Below, piece after piece: positions 11,378 to 23,031 of a stretch of DNA of 64,000 nucleotides; the first letter of the stretch is position 1; each line of letters starts with the position of its first letter. This stretch comes from Clitopilus passeckerianus (Eukaryota; Basidiomycota; Agaricomycetes; Agaricales; Entolomataceae): positions 62,001-126,000 of the forward strand of contig CALYLX010000098.1 in NCBI GenBank assembly GCA_944990035.1. Direction: 5' to 3'. The translations under genes and the position numbers were made by a program. The notes below the pieces were generated by a model, which searched no databases, had not been told where the DNA came from, and saw only the letters and a program-made list of their open reading frames with translations.

Positions 11378-13171
11378 TCAATTGAAATCCTGGGGTCCCC
11401 AAGGAAAAGCCTCGTCTCCGTATCCGATCTTCATTCCATATCCATTCCCAACCTTAACACCAGTGACGTCGCCATTTTCTCCCCTCGCTATCCTGGCGGC
11501 CATGTAAGGTAGATTCAACGCCGCCACCCTGGTGATAGACGCGAGATTCGGAACAGCTTCAGCGAGTTTAATCGCTTGACATGCGAAGGTGTCTTGTCGG
11601 CCGTGCCAGTGTAATAGAATGCGCCCCATCCGTGATTCATCCTCCACGTAACGGTACTCTTCGTGGTAGAGATGCCTAAGATGTATGAACCCCTTCAAAT
11701 CACCGGCGATTGAAAGCTAAGCGAGGAAATAAGATCGTTTGGCACAGGTAGGTCGTGTGAGAGGAATCATAAGATTCACTTACAAAATCAGACAGTGGAA
11801 AGCGGGCACCATGGAATCCAATTTCTTCCAAGTTCGGAGTAGCGCGAACAATAGAATGCATGAAGCTATCAAACACAGTCCTTGATCCTTTGTTCGTATC
11901 ACGTTGGAACACGCCGTCTTTGGTTTCATACCAAAGACCGCCCTCAAAACTTTTGTTTTGTGAACTCGACGAAGGAGCTTGACCGATGTCCAGACTCTTT
12001 AATTCTGGCAATCCGTTGGGACAAACAGATCGGAGAAGATAAGGTATCTGTGCATTGACACTGTTATCAATGGAAAGACCGAGCAATTGGCCAAGAATGG
12101 GCGCGAGGTGCAGCGCGTCCTTCCAAGAAACCTGTAATGAATGGATGAGAACAGTGCACATATTATTCCATGCGACCCTGACTCGAGGAATCCACGTACT
12201 CTAAGGTGTAGAAGCTTTGGGAGGAAATTATCGGGAAGTGAAGCCACAAACCAAAGGGTATTCTCATGTCGAATATTCGATGCAATATTGAGGTATTCGA
12301 TGGAAGAATGCCGCTCCCAGAAGGGCATAGCTTGCGATGCATCCACATCCGAGAATGACGCCAGGGACAAGGACCGAAGACAAGGAAAATTGAGTTCGAA
12401 GATAAGCGAAGTAGACACGAAGTCTGCGCTTCTTAGTTCCAGGTCGAGGGTGTGTAGTGAGAGGGCTAGAGATCGAATATATCGGAGAAGTTTATGGGTA
12501 AACGAAGGGTTGAGCGTGCATCCACCGACATGGATGGTGAGACTAGTGATACCCTATGCAGTCAATCGGAAACGGAGACCGTATACAGAGGCAGATAATA
12601 CCGGAACTTCTAACAGACCCGACTCTTCAATCCATGGATCGTCTGGGTCGTCCTCAAAGCCATTGAGAATTAGAGCACGAAGCATGGGACACTTCGCCCC
12701 GAGCTGGGACCAGAACTCCTTCCCGAGTTGACCAAATCTGAATCCATTGACTGGCCCGTAAGTATTCCACTCGTCATAATGCCACCCATCACATAAACGC
12801 AGACCCAGTGTGTGGATAAAAGGTAGATAACCCTTCGATATCATATCCGAAACCCGTCTGATAACATCCAAGGGAGGGTCCCGTATTCGTATTTCGAACG
12901 ATAGATCAGACATAACATGTAATTCGCGGACAGTGCGCCCAAGTGGAGGATCGTCCACGAGTTTCTGTAGGACCAGTATGGCATCTGCCTCATTCTTCAG
13001 AATCACCCGGGAATAAAGCAGTGGAAGAACAATTTCTGAGATAGCGTGGTTGGTCAACGCGAGGGCAAGCAGAGTAGATGGGGTTGCGTAGAGTGGGAGA
13101 TGAGTGGCGATGAGAGGGTAAACCTCTCGTGGAAGTTCGGTGAACGATCCTTCTGCCATGGCCATGACCAT
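11378..13171 (-). CDS. F-box-like LRR protein
   Basis: Four exons join in frame: 13171-12602, 12553-12200, 12131-11784 and 11716-11378, giving 536 residues. The N-terminus has an F-box-like core (FTELPREVYPLIATHLPL, then LALALTNHAISEIVLPLLYS). The remainder has irregular leucine-rich segments typical of agaric F-box proteins. Known: F-box proteins present substrates to SCF ubiquitin ligases; the substrate here cannot be read. The first intron (48 nt, GTATTATC..GCATAG) removes an in-frame TAG, so the gene looks intact. Met codons at residues 1, 3 and 5 make the exact start ambiguous. Confidence 0.75.
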
Positions 13172-13391
13172 AGCTTGTTAGCTCAAGGAAGATCTTAGTG
13201 GGGTGGAGGGAAAGACACCGGCGGGAATTTTGGTCTCAACAATAGGAAGTCGCCTTATTTGTCATCGATTCATCCCTGGGAGATCAATCCAGTTCAATTA
13301 GGCAAGCAATTACTAGAAGGATATTACACTGCGATGATACATAGATACAGAACTAAACTACGAATTAAGAAAGTGTAAACCTTAAAAAGAA
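13172..13391. other. intergenic, F-box gene promoter side
   Basis: Short spacer between the F-box gene start and the 3' end of unknown-family copy B. Nothing recognisable. Confidence 0.3.
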
Positions 13392-15310
13392 CTAAATAAA
13401 GTCGGGACGTGGATCAATGTAGTCTGAAAAGTCATCATCACAATGCTCCTCCGCCGTAGAGCCATACAATCCGATCATGCGTCAATCTTTCGTTCTCTTC
13501 CCCGCCCTACTCAGCCTGATCGTCGATGAGAGCTGCATATTCAGAATGTTCTTGAATGAAATCACGGGACAGGTGCTGGTAGCGAGGACAGAAGTCAAGG
13601 AGCCTGCGTTCGTCGGTGTGAGTAGGGGCGCCAGTGGTGGCCTCAGTTGGAGCAATGGCCTGACAAGTATCCTGCATGACCTTGGCGCGATGGTGCATGA
13701 TCCCATAATAGCCCTAGCAGGCTTGTCGTGCCTCTTGCCATGCTTGACCTTCGGAGGGTGTGGACGGGCGTGAGGGAGGACGGAGTTCGGAATCTCCTGA
13801 AGAGCGTTGGAGATACTCGAAAGAGGACAGCATGTCACAGTCAAACTATGGCCTTGGCTGGTATCCTCCGCTACCTCCATAGTCGGCACAACGGTCTCGT
13901 CAGGCCAGCTTGAGCCAGCTTCCTTGCGCTCTTGACTCGTCTATGACACCCGTGATTAAGGTCTGTAGTAAACATGACAAGTACGAGGTGAAGCCTCAGT
14001 GGTATAGTCATAGACGACGGGTATGACGGGGGTGACGAGATGAGCCTTGGATTCGACGTGGGGAGGAGAAAATGGTGTTGCTGGTGCCGATGAAGGAAGA
14101 TTGAAGATCTGTGGGACGTATAGGAGGTAGAACGGTAGTTGCTGGAAATTGGATAGCCTGAAGAACCGAAGGGGTAGCGTGACGTCCTCGTCTCGCTCGT
14201 CTTCAACAATGATATGTTCCTCCTCAACGGCAACTTCCTCCTCGACAACTTCCTCATCCTCATGCACAACCTCCATTCCACCGCCTCCCGCCCAGCCTCT
14301 TCAACCTCCACCGTGACCTTCTCACTAGCCAGTGGAGTGATGGGGAGTGCGTCGACGACGAATTCCAGATTTTGAGTCGATCTTCTTCCTATTCGCCTCT
14401 TCCACAACAACAATCCCAATCTCCAAATATTCCGCTACACACACGGTGCTCGGCGGTGGCCTCAACGGCAGGAACCTCGTCGTCGGCGTTGGTGTTGGAG
14501 GAGTCGTGGTCGTGGTCGTTTTTGACAGTTTCCTGTGCATCACTTCGCCCATGTGCATGAACGACAGCGGCAACAAGTAAGACACCCAGGAAGCGCCCAG
14601 CTCTAACGTCAAAGGAACCTACAACATTGGTTCAATTTCAACGAAAACCGGACGTAGAAACCAAAGAGCAAAAACGAACCTCCGAATCGGGGCATGCGGT
14701 ATATCATCATCACCTCCACTTTCGCCATTCCCTTCCCCTCGTTCTCTTCATCAACATCTTTCTCCATTCTCGTTGACAACAACCTCTTCATCCTTTCCAC
14801 CTTCCTGCAGCAAAGGTTAGCATACGCAACCCATGACGAGAGGTGGTAATTCACTTGCCTTAGGCCTAGCGAAGTCGTCGTCGGTGCAGCCCACACGCTG
14901 ACAACCCTCTCACGAACCTCGTCGTCGTCACCCAAGGATCTGACAGCATTCGGTTCCTTGGGGTGCAGAATTAGAGCAGCTTGCGCCAGGGCTGAGCTCG
15001 AGCTCGAATCCTCGACCTTTAGGACGGGACCAAAGGCTGGGTTGGTTGAGGTGCTTGGTGGCGTTTGACGAACCCGTGCGCGAAGATGCGAGTTTTCGTT
15101 CAAGGCCTGCAGGGGCATGGGAGTCAGCATTCGTCTAGGATGTCTGTTGGTGGAGCGTACCTTCCTCGAATGGTGTGGTGTAAGGTATGCGCTCTGGAGG
15201 GCGTAGGATGGTCGATGACAGTCGTATTTGAATGGAGGTTCAACGTTCAACGTTCGACAGTCAAGTGTTGCGAGGGACAACGTCGTTTCGAGCTGCCTGA
15301 TTATGTACAT
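13392..15310 (-). pseudogene. unknown gene family, copy B (decayed)
   Basis: Paralogue of copy A on the same strand, about 7.6 kb away. Matching parts are the terminal YIDPRPDFI, ALIDDQAEQGGEENERL, HPPKVKHGKRHDKPARAIMG, the VTPV stretch near 14.0 kb and an acidic Glu/Val-rich stretch near 14.25 kb. Just before the C-terminus the frame is lost: consecutive TGA codons appear where copy A reads through. The middle section found in copy A at 6.5-7.1 kb is absent, so B is both shortened and frameshifted. Function unknown. Confidence 0.45.
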
Positions 15311-15529
15311 GGAAATGCTGTTTATGAATTAGCAGTAGTACCCTGTCAGAGTCGAGCAAGTCACTTGCCATGTTATAGCCATCTTTGGTGTGGCAGGCGA
15401 AACCGCATGACTTTCAGCATCGGAATCCTCTTTCTTGACCAAGGCACCCTGCTTCTCTTGTAAATCATTTTCGGGCGAGTCCAAGCCAAGAATGGTCGCA
15501 GCCCAGATCCGAGAGACGATCAAGTTCAA

Positions 15530-17068
15530 GATTCGTATGGTTTCAGCTTGACTTGTACTTTCCCAGATTTGGGCTGGGCTGGCTTTTCAACCAGGGTTGT
15601 TGGAGTCCAAGATCGTGTCGCTATGCAATGGGTCCGATTCGCATCTTTGAGGTGGGTCGGAATCCTGAATTTGCAGGTTCTTTGCAGGTCATTTTCCGTC
15701 GTATCGAATCAATGAACTTGCTGCAGGTATTATGTCAGAATATTTCGGGGAGCCTGAATTATAAGTCTCGCCTTTTTCCATGAACGAGCCAACGAAACTG
15801 GAGAGTCGAGAGCAAGAGATCAAGCGGAAGCCAAATCCGAGTCACGAGCTCCTCTGACACGATCACATGTTTACGCGTCTTTCAATCCACATCCAGTCAC
15901 GTCTTCAGGACCTTCCCACCACTACACACAAATATTACCCATGTACACAGTACGTTGGCCGAATGGTTACCCGATCCGCCTTGCGACGGGATAGTATGGG
16001 TAAGGATGCATTTTCTCTTGTCTGATGCCGTTAACGAGGATGTCGTGGATAACCCAGCTCCGTTCGGTGGATACCAGCAACTTGACAAGCAATCGGGAAT
16101 TGCCTTTGAGCTTGGGGCATGATGTTTCTATTTTGTGTTAGTATTCGTACTCACGACCTAGATATAGATATACACAAGTGAAGGGTGTTCATATTAACCT
16201 TGATCTTAGGTTGTAAAGTACGGAATAGGTCTTGGAATATATTCGTCTATGAAATCTACGTTGACTACTCGACACTTCATGTCCCGGCCTGTCCTGCTCG
16301 TTCGAGAGAACAAGAATAGTTGAGTCCCTATCTATGGAGTTTCAGTGTAGTCCGCCGACAAAGAACGTTGTAAGGGATTGATGGGACGATCAAAGATAAG
16401 CAGCCGGAATGAATTTCGCTATTCGGAACCTTATTTCCATTCATGTACCCACCCTGACACGGTCACGTATCGTGGAACAGTACGCGTCCAGACTCCAACG
16501 ACGCGCTGGCCTGCCTCCACAAGCTTTACTGTTGAAAGCTCCTCATATGTGACACCACTCATAAGATACGCCAGCAGTACACCACCTCTACGGCCAGACC
16601 AGCGGTGGCAGATTCCTCAAGCCTATGTCCTACCCTGACGAGTGGATAATAACCACGGCATCATGACATGTTTTTTGACGTCTGCATCAATGAAAACATA
16701 AAGCGAAGATCCTTCCTCTCTCATGTCCCTTTCATCGCTCCGCATTTCAATTTCGTGTCTTGCTCTGAGGAAACCATCTCGTGGAATTATAGGACAGGCG
16801 CTCCTTGGGACTCGTTCTTCGTGATACTATTTGGGACGTTTAATGGGGAGGAGCAAGTCGTCGGTCAACGCCAGCCTTGGGAAATGTTCATAGGGTAAGG
16901 GTAGAGGATAAAGGCAAGCCGAGTAACAGAACTTCTAGAGAGGTTCGTATGTCTTCAGCACTGCTAATAATGTCCACCGACCCGAACAAGCCTCAAAGTA
17001 TTATATTCGCCATCTCTACCCTGGAAGAGTCTGCACGCCAGAAAATTTTCGGAAACCTGGACTTGGGC
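15530..17068. other. no confident gene
   Basis: Scattered short frames (for example 16378-16638 and 16668-16898 on plus) could be exons of an unrecognised gene, but no domain or consistent splicing was found. Confidence 0.3.
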
Positions 17069-17076
17069 TATAAAAG
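17069..17076 (+). promoter_or_regulatory. TATA box of secreted-protein gene
   Basis: TATAAAAG lies 116 bp before the ATG at 17192 and is followed by a pyrimidine-rich leader, a usual fungal core promoter layout for a well expressed gene. Confidence 0.6.
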
Positions 17077-17191
17077 ATGAGCTTGATTCAATGTTAGCCC
17101 TCATCGACTTCCGTCGTTTTTTGCTTTCCAACCTCCGTCACGACCTCATCCTCTCTTTGAGTCACCAACCCAACCTACCTCACCAGCCGTA

Positions 17192-18033
17192 ATGCCTTCT
17201 TTCCGCTCCGCATTCCTCTTTGCCACCGCGGCTCTCGCAGCGTTCACCTCTGCTGCCCCCACTGCCCCCGGGGGCAATGTTGCCAACACCGCGGGCAACG
17301 TCGTCCCAGTTGTCGCTCAAGTAGACAACGTCTTGAACAACAACCTTAATGGCAACACTGTCAAGGTCCTCCGCGAAATCGACGTCGATGCCCTGGTCAA
17401 CGTAGACCTCAGAGCTGAACAATCCCAGACTCTTGCTAGTGTTTTTGCCTCCGTCCAAGCTGAGGTCGATGTTTTGACCAAGAAGTGCCGTAAGTCCTAA
17501 CCGTTGTGAGATCATACATCCCAATCTGACTCTCTATCCAGAGGACGCCGTCAAAGTCGGTATCACCGTCGATATTGCTGTTAGCCTCGTCGCCGAGGTC
17601 AAGGCCATCGTCATCAAGGTCACCGCTCTCGTCCAGGCTGTCGTCGATCTCCACCTCGATATCAACGCCCTCCTCACTCTTGATGGCGTCGTCCTCTCCA
17701 TCAATGCCGTTGTTGCTCTCATCGTCAAGGTTGTCGTCGACCTCCTCGTCTGTGTCGATCTTGTCGTCAAGGCCTGCATCTCCGTCAAGATTGACCTCAC
17801 TGCTGTCCTCGCTATCGTTGCTGAGGTTGTGTAAGTACCTATCTTTCTTTCGGAGTGGTTTAATTCTCATCATTATTCTCATTAGTGCCCTCGTCGTTGC
17901 TCTCCTCAAGCTCGTCCTCTCCATTTCCGTCGATATCTCCGTTGCGCTCTGCGTCGCTTTGAAGTTGGCCCTTGTCGTCGTTGTCCACATCGACATCAAG
18001 GCCATTCTTGCCGTCCTCGTCTCCATTGTCTAA
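17192..18033 (+). CDS. small secreted Val/Leu/Ile-rich protein
   Basis: Three exons join in frame: 17192-17489, 17542-17830 and 17886-18033, giving 244 residues. A signal peptide is evident (basic start, then FLFATAALAAFTSAA with likely cleavage near residue 20-22). The mature part is a long run of alternating Val, Ile, Leu and Ala with regularly spaced Asp and Lys, and four Cys after the first exon. This looks like an extended amphipathic helical protein rather than an enzyme. Strong C-ending codon bias and a TATA box suggest high expression. No characterised family recognised; a cell-surface or effector-like role is only a guess. Confidence 0.75.
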
Positions 18034-18441
18034 TTTCTGTCCCTGCTGATGGATCTCGTTTATGAACTCAGCACGCTTTTTTCAAAATGCTCAGCACGTA
18101 ATTTACTTTTCTGTGTAATGCGTAATGATATACCACACGCTTTTGATTCATCATATCTTGACCATGAGCCGGCTGCCTTTTCGGCCGAAGATTCCTTTTC
18201 AAGCTCTGAGCCCGAACGATATACGGCTCTGGATATCGGTAGAATGCGTGACTTTGAAGAAAGCCAGAGCACAAGGTGTTCTTCCAACATAGGTATCACA
18301 GTAACTCATTGACATTCATACGAAGTACACAATTTTTCTGGGCGAGGGATAGTTTGTAATGCTACAAGAGGTCAACCTGAGCCTTCCCCTACCAGCGTAT
18401 GTCAGCTTCAATTAGAATAATACTGTTGACGAACACTTACT
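18034..18441. other. convergent 3' spacer
   Basis: Shared 3' flanking region of the secreted-protein gene (+) and the lectin gene (-). The frames in it are short and unsupported. Confidence 0.4.
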
Positions 18442-19287
18442 TTAGTTCAAGGCAATGTAAGTGATACCAGCGGAGTACAACTTGGTATCACCCCAGCTGT
18501 CGATATGCCAGGTCAAGCCCTGTGGAGAGACGCTGTCGGTATACGTCTTGACCCTGAGGTTCGTTGTGGTGGAAATATCGATAGAGTTGAGGGCAACGAA
18601 AACGGTGGGATTCTTGCAGAACTGAGATCCTCCAAACGAGAAGTTGACGGCCTTGTGATTGTCCGCTTGGGGCTTGTCCCAAGGACGGACATCCGAAGTG
18701 TTGGCTGTGCCACTCGCAATGTAGTCCTTATCCTCAGGATAAGCAACCCAGCTAGCAATACCGGAATAAAGCTTGGTGTCACCCCAAGTGTCAATATGGA
18801 TGGTGAAGCCATTAACGTCGATGGCGCTCGCATATGTCTTGACGCGAGTGCTGGACCCGTTGCCGGCGTCTATCTCCCTGAGGTAGACAAGGACCTTTGG
18901 GGGTGTGATGAAGGGACGCTCGAAGTCGATACGACATCTAGTCTCAGGCTGGGGTTTGTCCCAAGGGTGGTCCTCCTGGGTGCTGAACTCTCCGGAGAGA
19001 ATGTCGAGGTTGGCAGGCTTCAAGATGAGGGCGTCGAAGCCAGCGGAGTAGAGGGTGGTATCACCCCAAGCGTCAAGGTGTCCAGTGTACTTCCGGTTGT
19101 CGACATCGTCAACGAAACCTTTAATACGGACATTGGTACCAGCTTTAATGTCGAGCTGGGTGAGACCAACAGAGAGCCTAGGGGGAGCGACGTAGGGCTG
19201 AGGGAGACTAACGACTCTGGAGTTCTGAGCCTGGGGTTGGTCCCAAGGGCGGACTTCCCCCGTGTTGAAAGTGCTGACAGCGGCCAT
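18442..19287 (-). CDS. H-type lectin, three tandem repeats
   Basis: An uninterrupted 281-residue frame made of three repeats of about 95 residues. Each opens with a [RH]PWDxPQ motif (residues 13, 108, 201) and closes with W-G-D-T followed by LYS (residues 74, 168, 265). The cores show PPxxxVxLxxxD and the RVKTY strand of the H-type lectin fold. Known: H-type lectins bind GalNAc/Gal-type glycans and usually oligomerise. There is no signal peptide, as in many cytoplasmic fruiting-body lectins of mushrooms. Inferred role: defence or storage lectin. The long plus-strand frame across 18505-19302 is an antisense shadow. Confidence 0.85.
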   Translation of the reverse strand: MAAVSTFNTGEVRPWDQPQAQNSRVVSLPQPYVAPPRLSVGLTQLDIKAGTNVRIKGFVDDVDNRKYTGHLDAWGDTTLYSAGFDALILKPANLDILSGEFSTQEDHPWDKPQPETRCRIDFERPFITPPKVLVYLREIDAGNGSSTRVKTYASAIDVNGFTIHIDTWGDTKLYSGIASWVAYPEDKDYIASGTANTSDVRPWDKPQADNHKAVNFSFGGSQFCKNPTVFVALNSIDISTTTNLRVKTYTDSVSPQGLTWHIDSWGDTKLYSAGITYIALN

Positions 19288-19387
19288 GAGGGCTTAGCGT
19301 AGAAGGAGAGAGATTTAGAGTGTAAAATGTGAGTTAGAAGAGAGAGACCTCGATGAGATACTGAGGGATTGGCATAGAATCGAGGCG

Positions 19388-19395
19388 TATTTATA
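19388..19395 (-). promoter_or_regulatory. TATA box of lectin gene
   Basis: Reads TATAAATA on the minus strand, about 100 bp upstream of the lectin ATG. Confidence 0.55.
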
Positions 19396-21421
19396 CCGCT
19401 CAGCCGTACACGATAAAACGGATCACGCCTCTTGCAAATGACGCGTTGGGTGTGAAGGGAACATTCATCGTTGGTAAAACGGCAGTTACCAAGAATCTGT
19501 TTTCACCCCAGATGTCGTGGAATAGGAGCGATAACCTCGTGATGACGACGGTCCAGACAGGGCGGAGACAATCCTCGTGTCCCTCAGATTCTGGACTTGG
19601 GATGTTTCTCTTAGTATTACATAGGTCGCAATAACGCGTGATCATGAGCTACGATCGCCACCTTCGTAAAAGAGGAGTCTCCATATCGAACATCTGGGGT
19701 AGTCCTCATTGGGCGACTTATGATGTACGATAAAACGCCGCCTTTTAGAACCCATTACACTTGTTCTTGAGATTGGATGTCCTTCTTCGGGGTAGTTTGC
19801 TGAGCGATCACGATTTTAAGACCATATTCGACTATTAGTACCGTTGTTAGACACCAGCCGAAATTCTGACGGAAAGACTTGCCCTAGGTTTCATACGAAG
19901 ACGATCCAAGAGAAGGCCGATAGTGAGGTTGCTGCATGCAACTGGTATATATAACATACGTGCTGCGGGAGTGGTGCTCGTTCCCGGGAATATCATGTCA
20001 GAAGCATGCATTATTGGGCCATACATCGCGGATATCGAGTGTGTGAATGGCGCACGAAGACCGTAGGATTGAAACAGGATTGACAGCGAAGGTACGAGAA
20101 ATTTCAACTGGACACCTCTTTTATCGGGTCAAGCGGGGACAAGCAGCAAACTGGCACTGCAGCAGTCCAAGCAATTACGAGTGCCCTCATTAAGTTCCGC
20201 CCCTGGCATGATGCATGAAAGGTCGAACGAACGCGGTACGTTCCACCCACAAGAATGAACGGTCCTATTCTGAGGAATGTTCTTGAGAACATGCATCGCT
20301 ACTATTTGAGAGGGAGAGCTGTGCCGGGAACCTGTGCCCGTAGGCGAGACATTCATGAGATCCATAGGTCATCTTTGGCGTAGCTGTTGATGAGATCGCT
20401 GGATTTTCAGTTAGGAGTCTCATTTGCCTTCTGACTCCGTAAATTATCAATGACAAACATTGACCGAGATTGTTTGGGCGATGGTCGAATGATGTCATTC
20501 AAGACCCCTCGAGATGGTTTCGAGAACATGGCGAGGACCAGAAAAGTACGAGAGCAGCAAGAATGGAGTGTCATGTGCACTCAAGAACGTACATACAGGG
20601 CAAAAATCAGGAGGACTATGAAGGGATCTAGAATAAGGTGTTTGAGCTATAGTTGGAAGGCGGAACAAAGGTGTTGTCTAAGGCCAAATTTCGTTCTTGG
20701 CTGGTCTAGATCGTACGAAGAGTGGACAGTAAGCTGATTCATGTTAGCGGTATCACTGTCCACAGGAGTAGAGGAAGCGAGGAGCAGAGCGAGCAAGGAG
20801 AGTGGAAAACAGGGTATTAGGTAGCAACGGTTTCCACCGAATCAGATTGAACTTGAATCCGATAGTGATAAGATCTCGTCTGCTCCTCGCTGAAATTTGT
20901 TAGGAGAGGGCCGTCATTAATTCTTGGTGTGGCAGTTACGAGTCTGAGTCTGCCCGCCTACGGCGCCATCTGAGGCCGTGAACGGGCTTGAGATTGTAGA
21001 CGACAGCTGGGATATTGGTTTGATGTAGTCAAGCCGCCATCATGCCGGGAACCCTAAAAAGGCAAATTGAGCTTTCTGAACACGGAACGATCAATCTCTT
21101 TCCATGGAGGAGAAATTAGTCAGGAGAATACAGTAATAGTTTCAAGCCAATCGAACGCGGAGAAATGAATAGAAAAGTACGTAAATTATGTAATAACATG
21201 CCATCACAAAATCGCAACCGTAAAGTTCGATTCCGAGTAATAACTCAGACTCGTAAAAGATGCCACATATGACAATCAGGCTCCGACCTCTCAAATACCG
21301 TTCGAAAATGTAATAAGATGTAGCCTAGTGAAGTAATGAAAAACAGGTAGATCTCCAGTACACGCGGAGAAGTCGGTTCAAACTCCATATCCGTCTGTCA
21401 ATCACCAACGAGAACCAAGAA
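19396..21421. other. no confident gene
   Basis: About 2 kb without a supported gene. Minus-strand frames at 19847-20498 are short and hydrophobic but show neither a family signature nor consistent splicing. Confidence 0.35.
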
Positions 21422-21604
21422 TAGGGTCTTTCAAAGTTGAAAAGTTTCGTCCCATTAATGGGTATTCCGCTACCTCTCTTATTCGTCCCTTGCTTTAAAC
21501 AGAGAGTTTGGCATGTATACTTTTCACCATTCTCAGTTTCAGACCGAACAAGGGTCGGGAATGGTGATTAATGGAACCAAACTTTTCAACTTTGAAACCC
21601 CCTA
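21422..21604. mobile_element. MITE copy 2 (Tc1/mariner type)
   Basis: Second 183-bp copy of the 5276-5458 element, same orientation, flanked by TA. It has a better preserved right repeat (ACTTTTCAACTTTGAAACCC). Only a handful of substitutions separate the copies. Confidence 0.85.
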
Positions 21605-21793
21605 ATAAAACAGATATCCAGCCTGGGACATCTAACCGAGCTCTCAACGAGCCGCTCCCACCATCTTCGTCCCCATATGACAACTTAATCGTCTCCTCTG
21701 CTGAACCAGTCACGTCCGCTCATCTGCCTCGTCACCATCGGCGCAAACCGCCAATCCCATGGATAGAGAAGGCAACAGCGTGCGAGGCCATGT

Positions 21794-21803
21794 GAGGGAT
21801 TAG
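21794..21803. repeat. left 10-bp target site duplication
   Basis: GAGGGATTAG here is repeated exactly at 29390-29399, directly outside the transposon ends. Confidence 0.8.
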
Positions 21804-21940
21804 GAGTGCGAATAAAGTAACTTTCGGCACTAACTTCAAGTTACTTGGGTAACTTTCACGTGCCAGAATTTAGCAGATAACTTTCGGCATATCCTCGGCA
21901 GCCTTACTTTACTTGCGACCAAACTAACTTGCAACTCCGA
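21804..21940. repeat. subterminal AAGTTA/TAACTT array, left end
   Basis: At least six copies of the words TAACTT or AAGTTA in both orientations. Comparable arrays lie at 22586-22700 and 29255-29389. Likely transposase binding sites, by analogy with subterminal repeats of other DNA transposons. Confidence 0.6.
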
Positions 21941-22585
21941 CGGTCTTCCCTCGACCACACAAATATCGGGACCATCGTAAGGCTCGTAGAAGCCGTTTAC
22001 AACTTATAAGAACTATATTTAGCTTGCTGCTCCCTGCCGTGGGCGTTGTCAATAGTCAGTGTCCCTGCGGAGCTTCAATTGATCCAGCTCTGCCAGTCTT
22101 GCTGCCGACTCGGATCGTCATCTCAGACGGGACATCCCTGAAGGCTGAGTGTGTTCTTTGGTGACGGGAGATCACTTTCCGACAGCTGGGCAGTTGCTTT
22201 TGCACAGGAAGGGTGCAAATCAAAGGACAGAGTTCGATCTGAGTCCGAGTCCACTATACTTGCACTTGACTAGTACAGGGAGTGCCAGCGGGTTTGTGGC
22301 CAGTCCCGGATTATTTGCTTGGGTGTATTGCATGCTGGATATATTTGTTGGAGAGGCAGTAAGGAGACGAAGTCAGTAATATAGTTGCATCAGAACTCAC
22401 CGTGCCACCAACTTGAATGGACTGTATTCATTTCCGCACATTTTCGGTCCCACACTACCTCTACATGTACGAGAAGGCATCTTTAATGATCACTCAAAGG
22501 GTACCACAGTATTGTGTACACAGTATCACTAGCTTTCCATGCAATGATATTTGGTGTAGTGTGTCTGCGACCCGGGTATGGCCCA

Positions 22586-22700
22586 AGTAAGTCAGTACAA
22601 GTTAACTTGGCCAATGCGACAAAGTAACTTTGTCGCTTACTTAATAACTTGCCGCGCCAAAGTTAGCGCCAAGTTAACTTGACCGCAACTTTTTGATTTA
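22586..22700. repeat. internal AAGTTA/TAACTT array
   Basis: Dense inverted and direct copies, including palindromic AAGTTAACTT at two places and AAAGTAACTTT. Lies between the left end and the 3' end of the transposase gene. Confidence 0.6.
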
Positions 22701-23031
22701 AGCTCTAGATAGTACTACCTACGGGTACGGCGGCCCTTGTAATCTGGGGGTGCTATTTATATGCCATAATTATTACCAGAAGCTTGGGGATACGCTAATG
22801 GACGGGCACCATCACCAAAACAAATGGCGAGGCTAATTGGCCAGGCAAATAACAAGATTTTATGATTTATATGTATCCTATAGCTATACTACTGCATGTA
22901 TATATCTGTGTTTTGGCGAGATAATGTGTTACAAATGCAGAACAATTATTCGAAGGTGTGTTAGACTCTTGGGTAGACTTCGAGTTTTGGCCATGTGGCT
23001 GTGCGCGACACGATCCTCGATGAAAAAGCCC

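Noticed and set aside
17436..18026. 196-codon acidic minus-strand frame opposite the secreted protein
   Set aside because: Antisense to the spliced plus-strand gene; its Asp/Glu runs are the complement of Val/Leu-rich codons.
18505..19302. 265-codon plus-strand frame opposite the lectin
   Set aside because: Antisense shadow caused by codon bias; no domain, and the minus strand has clear lectin repeats.
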